This document shows positions 41,346-50,381 of a stretch of DNA of 64,000 nt, piece after piece. The stretch's first letter is position 1; the number at the start of each line of letters is the position of its first letter. The notes beneath the pieces were generated by a model. That model was given only the letters and a program-made list of their open reading frames with translations, did not search any database and was not told the DNA's origin. The translations under genes and the position numbers were made by a program. The stretch is from Treponema sp. (GTDB taxonomy: Bacteria; Spirochaetota; Spirochaetia; Treponematales; Treponemataceae), in NCBI GenBank assembly GCA_017525605.1, contig JAFXSM010000038.1, positions 28,958-92,957 on the forward strand, in the 5' to 3' direction.

Positions 41346-42575
41346 ATGTCTAGCACAAAAAAAATAATAGAAGCTGGCGGAAAGAAAATAGTTCTAATCG
41401 GAACTGCGCACGTTTCGAAAGAGAGCGTCGAGGAAGTTGAGAGGGAAATCAAGGCTGAAAAACCTGATTGCGTCGCAATCGAGCTTGACGAGCAGAGATT
41501 GGATTCGATGCGGAACAGCGAGAAATACAGGAACATCGACATCATAAAGATTTTGCGCGAGGGCAGGGTTTTTCTCGTGTTGGCGAATCTGGTTCTCGCG
41601 AGCTTCCAGAAAAGAATCGGCGACAACACGGGCGTGAAGCCGGGCGACGAAATGGCGGCTGGAATCCGCGTGGCAGAGGAACTTGGCATTCCGAGCGTCA
41701 TGGTTGACCGCCCGATTCAGACGACGCTCCGCCGTGCATGGGCGAAAACTCCGGCAATCGGAAAGTCGAAATTGCTTGCGCTTCTCATTTCGAGCGCGTT
41801 CAATTCCGACGAGGTGAGCACGCAGGAAGTCGAGGACCTGAAAGATTCAAGCGAGATGGACAGCATGATGGACGATTTGGCGGAGGCGATGCCTAGCGTG
41901 AAAGAAGTTCTGATTGACGAGCGTGATTTCTATCTTGCTTCGCACATCTGGAAGTCGGTGACGAAAAGTGCTGACGGCGACAACAGCTCAAGGAACAGCG
42001 TCCTTGCAGTTCTCGGTGCGGGGCATCTTCGCGGCGTAGAGAAAAATATTCTTCGTCTTGCAAACGGCGAAATCCAGCCGGACACTGACGAGATAAGCAC
42101 CCTTCCGAAAAAATCTGTTGCGGGAAAAATCCTCAAATGGCTGATTCCTGTTCTCATAGTCGCGCTGATTGTTTCAGGATTCTTCATTGGCGGAAAAGAG
42201 ATGGCTGTGGATTCGATTATCCAGTGGTTCGTCTGCAACGGCGTTCTTGCCGGTGTCGGTGCGCTCATCGCATTGGCGCATCCGCTTGCGATTCTCGTCT
42301 CGGTTGTCGGTGCTCCGTTCACGTCGCTTTGTCCGTTCATCGGAGTCGGAATCCTTTCGGGAATCGTTCAGGCCGTTCTCAAGAAACCGACGGTCGGCGA
42401 CCTTGAGACTGTGCAGGATGACGTTTCGAGCTTGAAGGGATTCTACAAGAACAGGCTTCTTCGTGTCCTTCTCGTGTTCATCTTGTCTTCGCTCGGTTCC
42501 TCAATCGGAACGTTCGTTGCAGGTTCAAGCCTTGTAGTTTCGCTCACGCAGGCAATTTCCGCAATGTTCAAATAA
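41346..42575 (+). CDS. TraB/PrgY-family membrane protein
   Basis: The start is set at ATG 41346 because ggggag stands just upstream; the open frame to 41325 only covers that RBS. The 409-residue protein begins with the TraB signature IVLIGTAHVSKESVEEV and CVAIELDEQRLDSM, followed by VLGAGHLRGVEKNI. The C-terminal 140 residues contain about four transmembrane helices. The Tiki/PrgY/TraB superfamily is suggested to be metal-dependent proteases or pheromone-shutdown proteins; the conserved GTAH His and Glu are present. The role in spirochaetes is unknown. It follows the TPR gene. Confidence 0.85.
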   Translation: MSSTKKIIEAGGKKIVLIGTAHVSKESVEEVEREIKAEKPDCVAIELDEQRLDSMRNSEKYRNIDIIKILREGRVFLVLANLVLASFQKRIGDNTGVKPGDEMAAGIRVAEELGIPSVMVDRPIQTTLRRAWAKTPAIGKSKLLALLISSAFNSDEVSTQEVEDLKDSSEMDSMMDDLAEAMPSVKEVLIDERDFYLASHIWKSVTKSADGDNSSRNSVLAVLGAGHLRGVEKNILRLANGEIQPDTDEISTLPKKSVAGKILKWLIPVLIVALIVSGFFIGGKEMAVDSIIQWFVCNGVLAGVGALIALAHPLAILVSVVGAPFTSLCPFIGVGILSGIVQAVLKKPTVGDLETVQDDVSSLKGFYKNRLLRVLLVFILSSLGSSIGTFVAGSSLVVSLTQAISAMFK

Positions 42576-42667
42576 AAAAATGAAAAATTCAATTGAGTAA
42601 GAATTCAGTCGAAAAAAATCAGAAAATGTACAGTCGATATAAATCGATATAAATTTCTGTTTTAGTA

Positions 42668-42707
42668 AGAATGTACTCATTCTAAATAAAGATTGTGTTG
42701 CTACAAT
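42668..42707 (+). promoter_or_regulatory. Promoter and operator-like palindrome of the efflux operon
   Basis: AGAATG-tact-CATTCT (42668-42683) is a 16-bp palindrome overlapping a weak -35 (TTCTAA). TACAAT at 42702-42707 is a good -10, 16 bp from it. The predicted start of transcription is at or 1-2 bp before the ATG at 42715. A 10-bp tandem (tcgatataaa twice) stands at 42632-42651. Confidence 0.55.
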
Positions 42708-42714
42708 AGACAGC

Positions 42715-44379
42715 ATGAAACTGAAGATACCAAACCTGTTCGGAAAATCCAGTTTCAGAACAGGTCTATTTGCAATCCAATCTTTTTTTATGCTCTCGTG
42801 TTTTCAAGCTTCCGCGGAAACTGTCGAAAAACTTCTCGCAGGATATCTTGAGAACGATTTGCAGCTGAAAAAATATTCGGTGACAGCGGAATCGAAAGCG
42901 TTGGATTTGAAATCAGCGGAAATCAACAACGGAATAAGCGTTTCCCTTTCGACCGGCGAAATGAAAATCACGACTTCCAAAGACAAAACCCGAATCACGG
43001 TGAGCCCGAGCGTTTCTGCGAGCGTTCCCCAGGCGAACGCTCTTTCTGTGAGCGCAGAATTTCCACTCACGGTCGAGGACGGCGAAAAGTCGGTCAGCAA
43101 CGGAAAAATTTCTGCGACAGTCGGAATAATCTCCGGCGACAAAAAAAAACGGCAGGTCGAGCTTCTGACGGCCGAACGTGAACTTCTTGAGGCAAAGCGG
43201 AACGTTCAGGAAAGGGCGTATTCAGCTGAGAAAGAATTCTACACGAATCTGAAAAATCTCTACAACGATGCGATTTCAGTCTTAACGGCAAAAGCGAGCC
43301 TTTACGATGACACGACGGATTTGAAAGTCCTGATTGCGCAAGGTTATTCGAAAACTTCGGCTTCATACAGGCAGAAAAATCTGGAAGTGCAGAGCGACAG
43401 GCGCAATGTCCTTGAAAAACAGCGGATTTTCGAGCGCGAGACTTCGGTTTTCGCGAAAAAGTGCGGGCTTGAGCTTCAGCGAATTCCCGACGCGGATTTG
43501 AAAACTCTGGATGGCTGGATTAAAGCCGGCGAAAATGCGTATGCGTCCGCAATCTCGTTTCTTCCGAGCGAAATTCCAGTTCCGAAAAGCGAGAATGTCT
43601 TCAAATACAAAAAAGAACTTTACACGGAAACCGAGCAGGCAGTCTGGAACAAATACATCGGCGAACTGAAGCGCGATGCTGATTACGAGATGTCGCTCAA
43701 GCTCACTGGCGAATATGTTTTCAACGATTCGTTCTATTCGGACACAGGTTTGGATTCGGACGGAAATCTTGTGGATTACGGCTCTGATTCCGTCGGCGGA
43801 AAACTTTCGCTTTCGTGGCGCGGAATAACTGCGAGCGCGGGCGCGTATTTTCCTGTCGGCAAAACTCTAATCGGCGACAAATCGAACGATTCGACTTTCA
43901 ATCCGTATTTTGCGCTTTCGCTTGCGATTGTGCCGAACGAATGGCGGCTTGCGAAAATTTCGCGGCAGCAGGACGAACTTGATGCAAAACTTGAGCAGAT
44001 TGCAATCGATTCTGCGGCTGAAAATTACGACACCGACCTTCTGGACAAAGTTTCGACTTTCCACGATTTGAAATGGACGCAGCTTTCGAACAAAGAAGAA
44101 TACGAAACGTACAATCAGCTTGAATCCGACATGGCAAAATGGCTCAAGCAGGGAGTCGTGACGGAAAACGATTATCTCGACGCTGAAAACGAAAAAGAGA
44201 AGGCAAGAATCAACATTCTCATAAACATTGTCGAGCTGACGATTTTCAACGACGACGTGAAGCTGATGTTCAGGGAAGACGCAAAAACTGAAGCGAAAAC
44301 TGAATCAAAATCTGAATTGAAAACAGAACCGAATGTAGAACCGGCTGAATCTCCGGCGATAGAGTGGGGTGAGTTATGA
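42715..44379 (+). CDS. TolC-like outer-membrane efflux protein
   Basis: A 554-residue protein with an N-terminal signal sequence (ending near FQASA) and two long helical regions as in TolC/OEP proteins: ETVEKLLAGYLENDLQLKKY, LLTAERELLEAKRNVQERAY, and in the second half LAKISRQQDELDAKLEQIAI and WLKQGVVTENDYLDAENEKE. It should form the outer-membrane channel of the tripartite pump encoded by the next genes. The tail is Lys/Glu-rich (four copies of a TE/SE-K pattern), unusual for the family. The gene has no Shine-Dalgarno and may be leaderless. It overlaps the adaptor gene by 4 bp. Confidence 0.85.
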   Translation: MKLKIPNLFGKSSFRTGLFAIQSFFMLSCFQASAETVEKLLAGYLENDLQLKKYSVTAESKALDLKSAEINNGISVSLSTGEMKITTSKDKTRITVSPSVSASVPQANALSVSAEFPLTVEDGEKSVSNGKISATVGIISGDKKKRQVELLTAERELLEAKRNVQERAYSAEKEFYTNLKNLYNDAISVLTAKASLYDDTTDLKVLIAQGYSKTSASYRQKNLEVQSDRRNVLEKQRIFERETSVFAKKCGLELQRIPDADLKTLDGWIKAGENAYASAISFLPSEIPVPKSENVFKYKKELYTETEQAVWNKYIGELKRDADYEMSLKLTGEYVFNDSFYSDTGLDSDGNLVDYGSDSVGGKLSLSWRGITASAGAYFPVGKTLIGDKSNDSTFNPYFALSLAIVPNEWRLAKISRQQDELDAKLEQIAIDSAAENYDTDLLDKVSTFHDLKWTQLSNKEEYETYNQLESDMAKWLKQGVVTENDYLDAENEKEKARINILINIVELTIFNDDVKLMFREDAKTEAKTESKSELKTEPNVEPAESPAIEWGEL

Positions 44380-45422
44380 AAAAAAACAAGAAGATAATAA
44401 TCGGAAGCGTGATTGCGGTTGCAGTTATCGCAGGTTCAATAATCGGTGCGAAGAAAATCGTTTCGGCAGGCTCGGAATCCGATACGGTCTACATCGTCAA
44501 AAAAGAAGTTTACGAAAACGCGATTGAAATTGCGGGCACTGTGGCGGCGGCGAAAAGCCAGACTTTGCAGTCACTCAATGACGGAACTGTCGTCGGCGTT
44601 TACAAAAGCGAGGGCGACGCCGTAAAGACGGGCGACCTCATCGTGCAGCTTGACGATTCCGAGCAGCAGTACAACCTTGCAAACCTCGACTATGAAATTT
44701 CCGTCGCGCGTCTCAATCAGACGACCGGAAAACTCAATCTCATGCAGACCCAGCGGAAATCCCTCGTGCAGAAAATCGCGAACAGAAAAATCGTCGCCAC
44801 TTTCGACGGAATAATCGCGGATTTGGACGTTGACGCAGGCGATTATCTTGAGGCGAAGGACTCAATCGGAACTCTCGTTGACACAAGCTATCTTACGGCC
44901 GAAGTCGAGATTGCCGAAACCGATGTCGCAAAACTCAAGCCTGGCCAGAAAGTTGAATTCACTTTTCCGTCGTATGATGTCGGCACTGTCGAGGGCTATC
45001 TCGTCTCTTACCCTGCAATCGGAACTGTGACAAGCCGCGGCGCGACTGTCGTGAATGCGAAAGTCAGAATCGATGATGTTCCTGACGGAATTCTTCCGAA
45101 TTTCTCTTTCACCGGCAAAATTCAAATTACGGAGCCGGAAGAGAAAATCGTCGTCGAGCGGTATGCAATCGGGCATGACAAAGGCTCGGCGTTCGTCGAA
45201 GTTCTCGGAAGGGGCGGAAATGTGGAGCGCGTTGAAGTTCAGGTGCAGCCGTATGGAACTGATTACGTGGAGATTGTCAGCGGTCTTTCCGGCGGCGAAG
45301 TTCTCAAGGCGCAGTCCGATGCGTCGAAGAGCGGGCGCATGCGCACTTTCAAGAAGGGAAGCAAGAGCAGCAGGAACAATCAGGGCGGAATGGGCGGACC
45401 GATGGGAATGCCTCCGATGTGA
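44376..45422 (+). CDS. Periplasmic adaptor (HlyD/MacA-like) of an efflux pump
   Basis: A 348-residue membrane-fusion protein. One N-terminal transmembrane helix (about 6-26), biotinyl-lipoyl half-motifs (AIEIAGTVAAAKSQTLQSL, GTVVGVYKSEGDAVKTGDLI and KIVATFDGIIADLDVDAGDY), a short coiled coil (about 100-130) and a beta-barrel (VEIAETDVAKLKPGQKVEF). The C-terminus is Gly/Met-rich (GGMGGPMGMPP). It should connect the MacB-type transporter in the inner membrane with the TolC-like channel. Start overlaps the previous stop (ATGA), showing translational coupling. Confidence 0.9.
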   Translation: MKKNKKIIIGSVIAVAVIAGSIIGAKKIVSAGSESDTVYIVKKEVYENAIEIAGTVAAAKSQTLQSLNDGTVVGVYKSEGDAVKTGDLIVQLDDSEQQYNLANLDYEISVARLNQTTGKLNLMQTQRKSLVQKIANRKIVATFDGIIADLDVDAGDYLEAKDSIGTLVDTSYLTAEVEIAETDVAKLKPGQKVEFTFPSYDVGTVEGYLVSYPAIGTVTSRGATVVNAKVRIDDVPDGILPNFSFTGKIQITEPEEKIVVERYAIGHDKGSAFVEVLGRGGNVERVEVQVQPYGTDYVEIVSGLSGGEVLKAQSDASKSGRMRTFKKGSKSSRNNQGGMGGPMGMPPM

Positions 45423-45463
45423 TTTTTTTTGTGTGATTTTGATTTGATTTTTTGGAACAGAAT

Positions 45464-46192
45464 ATGAGCGAACCTGTAATTTTAATGAGTGACGTGAAAA
45501 AAACGTACAGCATGGGCGAAGAGGAAGTCCATGCTCTCCGCGGCATATCTTTCTCTGTGAATCAGGGCGAGCTTCTGTCGATAATGGGACCTTCCGGCTC
45601 GGGAAAATCGACGTGCATGAACATGATTGGCTGCCTCGACAGGTCGACATCAGGAATCGTCAAGATTGGCGGAAAGGAAACTGGCAAGATGAGCGAGAAA
45701 GAGCTTGCCGTTCTCCGCAACAAGACAATCGGATTTGTCTTCCAGCAGTATCATCTTCTTCCGTCGATGACTGTCCTTGAAAACGTCATGATTCCGCTCC
45801 GCTATCAGGGAATCGAAAAAAGCCTTAGGAAGGACATGGCACTCGATTCTCTCGAAAAAGTCGGGCTTGCCGACCGTGTGAATCATCTTCCGAACGAGCT
45901 TTCGGGCGGACAAAAACAGCGTGTCGCAATCGCACGGGCAACGGTCACGCGTCCGAGCGTCATTCTTGCGGACGAGCCTACTGGCGCGCTTGACAGCAAA
46001 ACAGGTCGTGCCGTAATGGAACTTTTCGGTGAAATCAATGCGACCGGAACGACAATCGTAATCGTCACGCACGACCCTAGAATCGGCGACAGCACCAGAA
46101 GATGCATCCGCATATTCGACGGTCTGATTCAGAGTGACAGCGAAAACCCAGATGCGTCGCTTTCCCTTGCGTTCAGCGAGGATTCCGTTTGA
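45464..46192 (+). CDS. ABC transporter ATP-binding protein (MacB/LolD type)
   Basis: The start is ATG 45464, with ggaaca upstream, rather than the in-frame TTG 45452. The 242-residue protein has Walker A GPSGSGKST, Q-loop FVFQQYHLLPSMT, signature LSGGQKQRVAIARA, Walker B VILADEPTGALD and switch His in VIVTHDP. It energises the FtsX-like permease encoded next. The family moves lipoproteins, peptides or macrolides; with TolC and HlyD partners an export function of MacAB type is likely. Confidence 0.95.
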   Translation: MSEPVILMSDVKKTYSMGEEEVHALRGISFSVNQGELLSIMGPSGSGKSTCMNMIGCLDRSTSGIVKIGGKETGKMSEKELAVLRNKTIGFVFQQYHLLPSMTVLENVMIPLRYQGIEKSLRKDMALDSLEKVGLADRVNHLPNELSGGQKQRVAIARATVTRPSVILADEPTGALDSKTGRAVMELFGEINATGTTIVIVTHDPRIGDSTRRCIRIFDGLIQSDSENPDASLSLAFSEDSV

Positions 46193-46218
46193 GAGAATTT
46201 GTTTAGGAGAATCTGTTT

Positions 46219-47409
46219 ATGATTGAAGATTTCATTGATGCCCTTCGGAATTTCGCGCGAAGCAAAGTCCGTACTTTTCTCTCGCTTCTTGGTGTCATAA
46301 TCGGCGTCGCGTCCGTAATCGTAATCACGAGTATCGGCTCTAGTTCGACTAAAAAAATTCAGAGCACGTTCGGTTCGTCCGGCCTTGACCTCGTCTACAT
46401 TTCGTCTGGAATGATGAGGAGAAGCCGCGATGCCGTCACGCTGAAATTTGACGAGCCGTTCAGGCGCGACATTTTCGACAACATAAAGAACGTCAAGAAA
46501 GTCTGGTACAAAAATTCGATGAGCGCGACAGTCAGCTACGGCGAGACTTCTGTTTCGTACAGCGCAACCGCGATTGAGACCGGCTACCTTGAAATGTGCA
46601 ACATCGAGCTTGATTACGGTTCGTATTTCTCTGTAACGGACGATTATGTTGGCGCACAAAAAATGATAATCGGAAGCGAAGTCGCAGCCGCATTGTTTCC
46701 CGACGGAAATGCTGTCGGAAAGAACGTGCTCGTCATGTCGGGTAACGTCCCGTTCTCTTTCAAAATCATCGGCGTATTAAAAGAGCAGTCGAGCGGAATG
46801 GAATCTGCGACAACCGGAATTTATGTTCCTCGCGGATTCTACTCAAAGAAAATCACCCCGAATCCGAGCGCGGACACCGTGATGCTTCAGGCGGTTTCTC
46901 CAGAGCAGTGCACTGCAATCGTCAACGATGCCACGTCATACTGTGCCGAAAAATCGGGAACGTCAGGCTCAGTCCGAGTTTCTTCAATGCAGACGATGAT
47001 TGACCAGATGAATTCAATCTCAAGCACTCTTAGCCTCATGCTTTCCGGTATCGCGGCGATTTCACTTCTCGTCGGCGGAATCGGAATAATGAACATAATG
47101 ATTGTGACCGTCACTGAGCGCAAACAGGAAATCGGAATCAGAAAGGCACTCGGCGCAAGTCCTTTCGCAATCTGCCGGCAGTTCCTTGTCGAAAGCGCAA
47201 GCATCACTCTTCTCGGCGGAATATTCGGAATCATTCTCGGAATCGGCTTGAGTTTTGCAGTCGAGTACGTCCGAGGTCTTCCGTTTTCGATTCAGCTTTC
47301 TGCGTGCTTCATCGCGTTCTGCTTTTCAGTCCTCGTCGGAATCTTCTTCGGCTTGAGCCCTGCGATGAGCGCGTCGAAACTTGACCCTGTAGTCGCATTG
47401 GCAAGCTGA
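46219..47409 (+). CDS. FtsX-like permease (MacB type)
   Basis: A 396-residue permease. An N-terminal transmembrane helix (RTFLSLLGVIIGVASVIVIT) is followed by a MacB periplasmic core domain (about 45-250) and a C-terminal FtsX unit with three helices (LMLSGIAAISLLVGGIGIMN, the cytoplasmic-loop motif TERKQEIGIRKALGA, then two more). It pairs with the upstream ATPase, whose stop lies 26 bp before. In Escherichia coli MacB both parts are fused; here they are separate, as usual in Gram-positive bacteria and spirochaetes. Confidence 0.92.
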   Translation: MIEDFIDALRNFARSKVRTFLSLLGVIIGVASVIVITSIGSSSTKKIQSTFGSSGLDLVYISSGMMRRSRDAVTLKFDEPFRRDIFDNIKNVKKVWYKNSMSATVSYGETSVSYSATAIETGYLEMCNIELDYGSYFSVTDDYVGAQKMIIGSEVAAALFPDGNAVGKNVLVMSGNVPFSFKIIGVLKEQSSGMESATTGIYVPRGFYSKKITPNPSADTVMLQAVSPEQCTAIVNDATSYCAEKSGTSGSVRVSSMQTMIDQMNSISSTLSLMLSGIAAISLLVGGIGIMNIMIVTVTERKQEIGIRKALGASPFAICRQFLVESASITLLGGIFGIILGIGLSFAVEYVRGLPFSIQLSACFIAFCFSVLVGIFFGLSPAMSASKLDPVVALAS

Positions 47410-47449
47410 TTTTTTGCATAAAACGAAAAAATCGCGATAATTTATTTTT

Positions 47450-48802
47450 ATGGCAAAGAAGAAAGAATCAATTTACAAATGCAAAGAATGTGGCTACACG
47501 CAGCCGCGCTGGCTCGGGCGTTGTCCGAACTGCTCTTCGTGGAACACTCTCGAAGAATGCATTGTTGACCCGAATTCGACGACTGCGGCTTTCACTGGTT
47601 CCAGTGCGACCGAAAAAATCAAGCCGATGCCGCTTTCATCAGTTTCGGCGCAGGAAAATTCTAGAATCGTCACCGGAATAGAAGAATTCGACAGGGTGCT
47701 TGGTGGCGGCGCAATGCGTAGGAGTGCGATTCTGCTTGGCGGCGAACCTGGAATCGGAAAATCCACGCTGATGATTCAGACGTGCGCCGCAATCCACAAA
47801 GTCACTGACGGAAAAATCCTTTACATTTCGGGCGAGGAAAGCGCAGGTCAGATAAAGGGGAGGGCAGACCGGCTGAATCTTGATTCGTCCGGAATCGAAA
47901 TCCTCTGCACGATGCGCCTTGAGGACATAAAAGACGCTCTCGTCGCTTTGAATCCCGTGTTCGTAATAATCGATTCGATTCAGACTGTTTATTCTGTCGA
48001 GGCGGGAATCGTTCCTGGCACTGTAAACCAGCTCAAATATTGCGCGAACGAGCTTATCGGCTGGGTAAAAGAACGTGACAGCGTGATGATTATGTCCGCC
48101 CACGTCACGAAAGACGGAAACATCGCAGGCCCAAAGTCTTTGGAGCACATGGTCGATACTGTCATCTCTTTCGAGCGCAACGATGATGAAGTCCGCTTCC
48201 TCCGCGCGAGCAAAAACCGATTCGGCTCTGTCGATGAGCTTGGGCTTTTTGCGATGACCGAGACCGGGCTTGAGTGCGTGAAAGACCCGAGCACGATGTT
48301 CATAACGAAGCGCAATGACAAGACTCCGCCCGGAATCGCAAATACATGCGTTTTCGAAGGCAGCCGCGCATTCGTCGTTGAGATTCAGGCGTTGACAGTT
48401 CCCGCAAAATCAACAATTTCCCGCGTTTATTCGGACAAGATTGATTCTGCCCGCGTTGCCCGTGTCGCTGCCGTCCTTGAGAAAAAAACTGGGCTGCATT
48501 TTTCGGACATGGATTTGTACATAAATGTTGCCGGCGGTGAACGTCTTCGTGAAAGCGCGATCGATGCGTCCCTTGCAGCCGCATTGTATTCAGCTCGCAC
48601 CGACATGCCTCTTCTTGACGGAACCGTCATTCTCGGAGAACTCAGCCTTGCCGGTGAAATCCGCCCGATACAGCGGCTCCGTCAGCGCATAAAGACAGCG
48701 CGGGAACTCGGATTCCACACTGTCATGTCACCTGAGCGCGAGGAAAATTCGATTCAGATAAAGTCCATAAAGGACATGCTTAAAAATGTCTTTGGAATTT
48801 AG
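47450..48802 (+). CDS. radA: DNA repair protein RadA
   Basis: RadA is a RecA-like branch-migration helicase in recombinational repair. The 450-residue protein has the N-terminal zinc finger CKECGYTQPRWLGRCPNC, Walker A GGEPGIGKST (about residue 98), Walker B VFVIIDSIQTV, the KNRFGS motif and a C-terminal Lon-protease-like domain (DMDLYINVAGGERLRESAID, GELSLAGEIRP). Length is normal (about 450-460). It starts 40 bp after the permease but is functionally separate. Confidence 0.97.
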   Translation: MAKKKESIYKCKECGYTQPRWLGRCPNCSSWNTLEECIVDPNSTTAAFTGSSATEKIKPMPLSSVSAQENSRIVTGIEEFDRVLGGGAMRRSAILLGGEPGIGKSTLMIQTCAAIHKVTDGKILYISGEESAGQIKGRADRLNLDSSGIEILCTMRLEDIKDALVALNPVFVIIDSIQTVYSVEAGIVPGTVNQLKYCANELIGWVKERDSVMIMSAHVTKDGNIAGPKSLEHMVDTVISFERNDDEVRFLRASKNRFGSVDELGLFAMTETGLECVKDPSTMFITKRNDKTPPGIANTCVFEGSRAFVVEIQALTVPAKSTISRVYSDKIDSARVARVAAVLEKKTGLHFSDMDLYINVAGGERLRESAIDASLAAALYSARTDMPLLDGTVILGELSLAGEIRPIQRLRQRIKTARELGFHTVMSPEREENSIQIKSIKDMLKNVFGI

Positions 48803-48874
48803 GAAAAAAAACGAATTGCAAATATTTTTTTGTTAAAATTACAAAAGAAAAATAGAGATTTTGGAGAAAATCAC

Positions 48875-48902
48875 TTGAATTTTTAAAAATTTGTGATAGT
48901 AT
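48875..48902 (+). promoter_or_regulatory. Promoter before the 48.9-kb structured RNA
   Basis: TTGAAT (48875-48880) and TAGTAT (48897-48902) with a 16-bp gap. It stands 72 bp after the radA stop, and no gene follows on this strand. Confidence 0.5.
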
Positions 48903-48906
48903 TCAT

Positions 48907-49006
48907 ATCAGCTTGTAAAAAAAGCTGATAAACTCTCTCCGATGACTAGGTGACTAGTCGATAAGGGGTCTTGCAGAATGTCATTCTCAAGGCCCCTTAT
49001 TTTTTT
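48907..49006 (+). ncRNA. Candidate small structured RNA of about 100 nt
   Basis: Three hairpins follow a promoter: ATCAGCTT/AAGCTGAT (48907-48929); GACTAG-GTGA-CTAGTC with a GNRA tetraloop (48944-48959); and a long terminator stem ATAAGGGG/CCCCTTAT with inner AGAAT/ATTCT (48961-49000) plus seven T. No reading frame with RBS is present. I do not recognise a known family: it lacks the marks of SRP RNA, tmRNA or 6S RNA that I can judge by eye. The terminator reaches into the cysE stop codon on the other strand. It could instead be the processed 3' end of the radA mRNA. Confidence 0.5.
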
Positions 49007-49874
49007 ACTGTGTCACCATTGTGTGCGGCGGAACGGACTGCATTACCCAGGTGTTTCCGCCGATTGTGCATCCTTCGCCGATTACTGTCTTTCCGCCGAG
49101 AATTGTCGCGTTCGCGTAAATCGTCACGTTGTCCTCGATTGTCGGATGCCTTTTTTTGTCCTGCAATTCTTTTTTGACGCTCAGTGCGCCGAGCGTCACG
49201 CCCTGATATATCTTCACGTTCTTTCCGATTACGGTCGTCTCGCCGATTACGATTCCTGTTCCGTGGTCTATAAAGAAGCTTTCTCCGATTGTCGCTCCCG
49301 GATGTATGTCGATTCCTGTTCTTCCGTGCACGTATTCCGACATGATTCTCGGAATCACAGGAACTCCGTTCACATACAGGAAATGCGCCAGCCTGTAAAC
49401 TGTGATTGCTTCAAGTCCCGGATAAGAAACGATGACTTCCTCGCTGTTCTTCGCGGCAGGGTCTCCGTTGAACATCGCCATCATGTCGAGGTTTATGGTT
49501 TTTCTGATATTCGGTATCTCTTCGATGAGGGCGAGTGCTGTTCTTTCCGCCAGCGCAAAGCACTGCTTGTTCTTTGAGCCCTGTTCGCTCTGGTGCGAAA
49601 TCTCGTAAATGAGGGCTTTCTGAATTTCTTTCGTAAGCATCGCTACGATTCTGTTGATTCTCTGTCCTGTGATGTATCTCAGGTTTTCTGAATCGATGTC
49701 CTCCGCCTTTTTGAAGCCAGGGAAAACCAGACACTGCAAGTCATGGAGGACTTCCACGACGTTTTCCTTGTTCGGAAAAGTGTGCGTTCCATTTTTGTTG
49801 ATTCCTCCGATTTCGTCATACGATTGCAAGATGCTGTCTATCATCGAATCTATTCGCGGTGTTTGTGAATCCAT
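49005..49874 (-). CDS. cysE: Serine O-acetyltransferase
   Basis: The enzyme acetylates serine with acetyl-CoA, the first step of cysteine synthesis. The 289-residue protein has an N-terminal helical domain (about 1-160) and a C-terminal left-handed beta-helix of hexapeptide repeats: GRTGIDIHPGATIGESFFID, HGTGIVIGETTVIGKNVKIY, and GCTIGGNTWV. The catalytic His pair is in SEYVHGRTGIDIH and the DHGTG His/Asp pair is complete. The tail ends early after SVPPHTMVTQ. RBS gaggt is about 9 bases upstream. It resembles the longer serine acetyltransferases of Bacteroidetes and spirochaetes. Confidence 0.92.
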   Translation of the reverse strand: MDSQTPRIDSMIDSILQSYDEIGGINKNGTHTFPNKENVVEVLHDLQCLVFPGFKKAEDIDSENLRYITGQRINRIVAMLTKEIQKALIYEISHQSEQGSKNKQCFALAERTALALIEEIPNIRKTINLDMMAMFNGDPAAKNSEEVIVSYPGLEAITVYRLAHFLYVNGVPVIPRIMSEYVHGRTGIDIHPGATIGESFFIDHGTGIVIGETTVIGKNVKIYQGVTLGALSVKKELQDKKRHPTIEDNVTIYANATILGGKTVIGEGCTIGGNTWVMQSVPPHTMVTQ

Positions 49875-49993
49875 GCTGCTGTACCTCGTTGTCTGAATAT
49901 TGCCAGCCGCCGTTGATGTGTGTGCTGACAGTCGAAAACACTATCACAAAGAATTCGAAAATACTACAATCCGCAAAAAAATTAAAAAATCAC

Positions 49994-50022
49994 TTGACAT
50001 GAATGTGATAATAGTCTATCTT
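49994..50022 (+). promoter_or_regulatory. Promoter of the tRNA-Thr/rpmG unit
   Basis: A consensus -35 TTGACA (49994-49999) and TATCTT (50017-50022) with a 17-bp gap, 24 bp before the tRNA. Confidence 0.75.
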
Positions 50023-50046
50023 CTGAGAACACGTCATTGAATAAAT

Positions 50047-50119
50047 GCTCTTGTAGCTCAGTCGGTAGAGCACATCATTGGTAGTGATGAGGTCAGCGGT
50101 CCGATTCCGCTCGGGAGCT
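50047..50119 (+). tRNA. tRNA-Thr (anticodon GGT)
   Basis: A 73-nt cloverleaf: acceptor GCTCTTG/CGGGAGC (two G-T pairs), D-arm AGCTCAGTCGGTAGAGC, anticodon loop TTGGTAG giving GGU, T-arm GCGGTCCGATTCCGC. CCA is not encoded. Confidence 0.95.
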
Positions 50120-50152
50120 GAACAAAAAATTAATTTAGGAGTACTAAATATT

Positions 50153-50329
50153 ATGGGTAGCAAGAAGAAGACATCTATTGATATTATCGCTCTTCAGTGC
50201 ACAGAATGTAAGCGCAAGAATTACACAACGACAAAGAATCGCAAGAATATCACTGGAAAACTTGAAAAGAACAAGTATTGCCCATTCTGTCGTAAAGAAA
50301 TTCTTCACAAAGAAACAAAGGCAAAATAA
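50153..50329 (+). CDS. rpmG: 50S ribosomal protein L33
   Basis: A 58-residue basic protein. The start is ATG 50153 with RBS aggag; a longer frame back into the tRNA is spurious. L33 features are [20 protein letters not shown] and [14 protein letters not shown]; the four cysteines (CTEC, CPFC) show the zinc-binding C+ form. It lies between tRNA-Thr and tRNA-Trp, the arrangement common in many bacteria upstream of secE-nusG. Confidence 0.97.
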   Translation: MGSKKKTSIDIIALQCTECKRKNYTTTKNRKNITGKLEKNKYCPFCRKEILHKETKAK

Positions 50330-50381
50330 TTTTTGAAATACTTCTGCTTGGTTTTTAGGAATTGAGCAGATTTATATACTT

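Noticed and set aside
48907..49006. SRP, 6S or tmRNA assignment for the 48.9-kb RNA
   Set aside because: By eye the conserved GGAA-loop/AGCAG motif of SRP RNA, the long bulged stem of 6S RNA and the tRNA-like ends of tmRNA are all absent.
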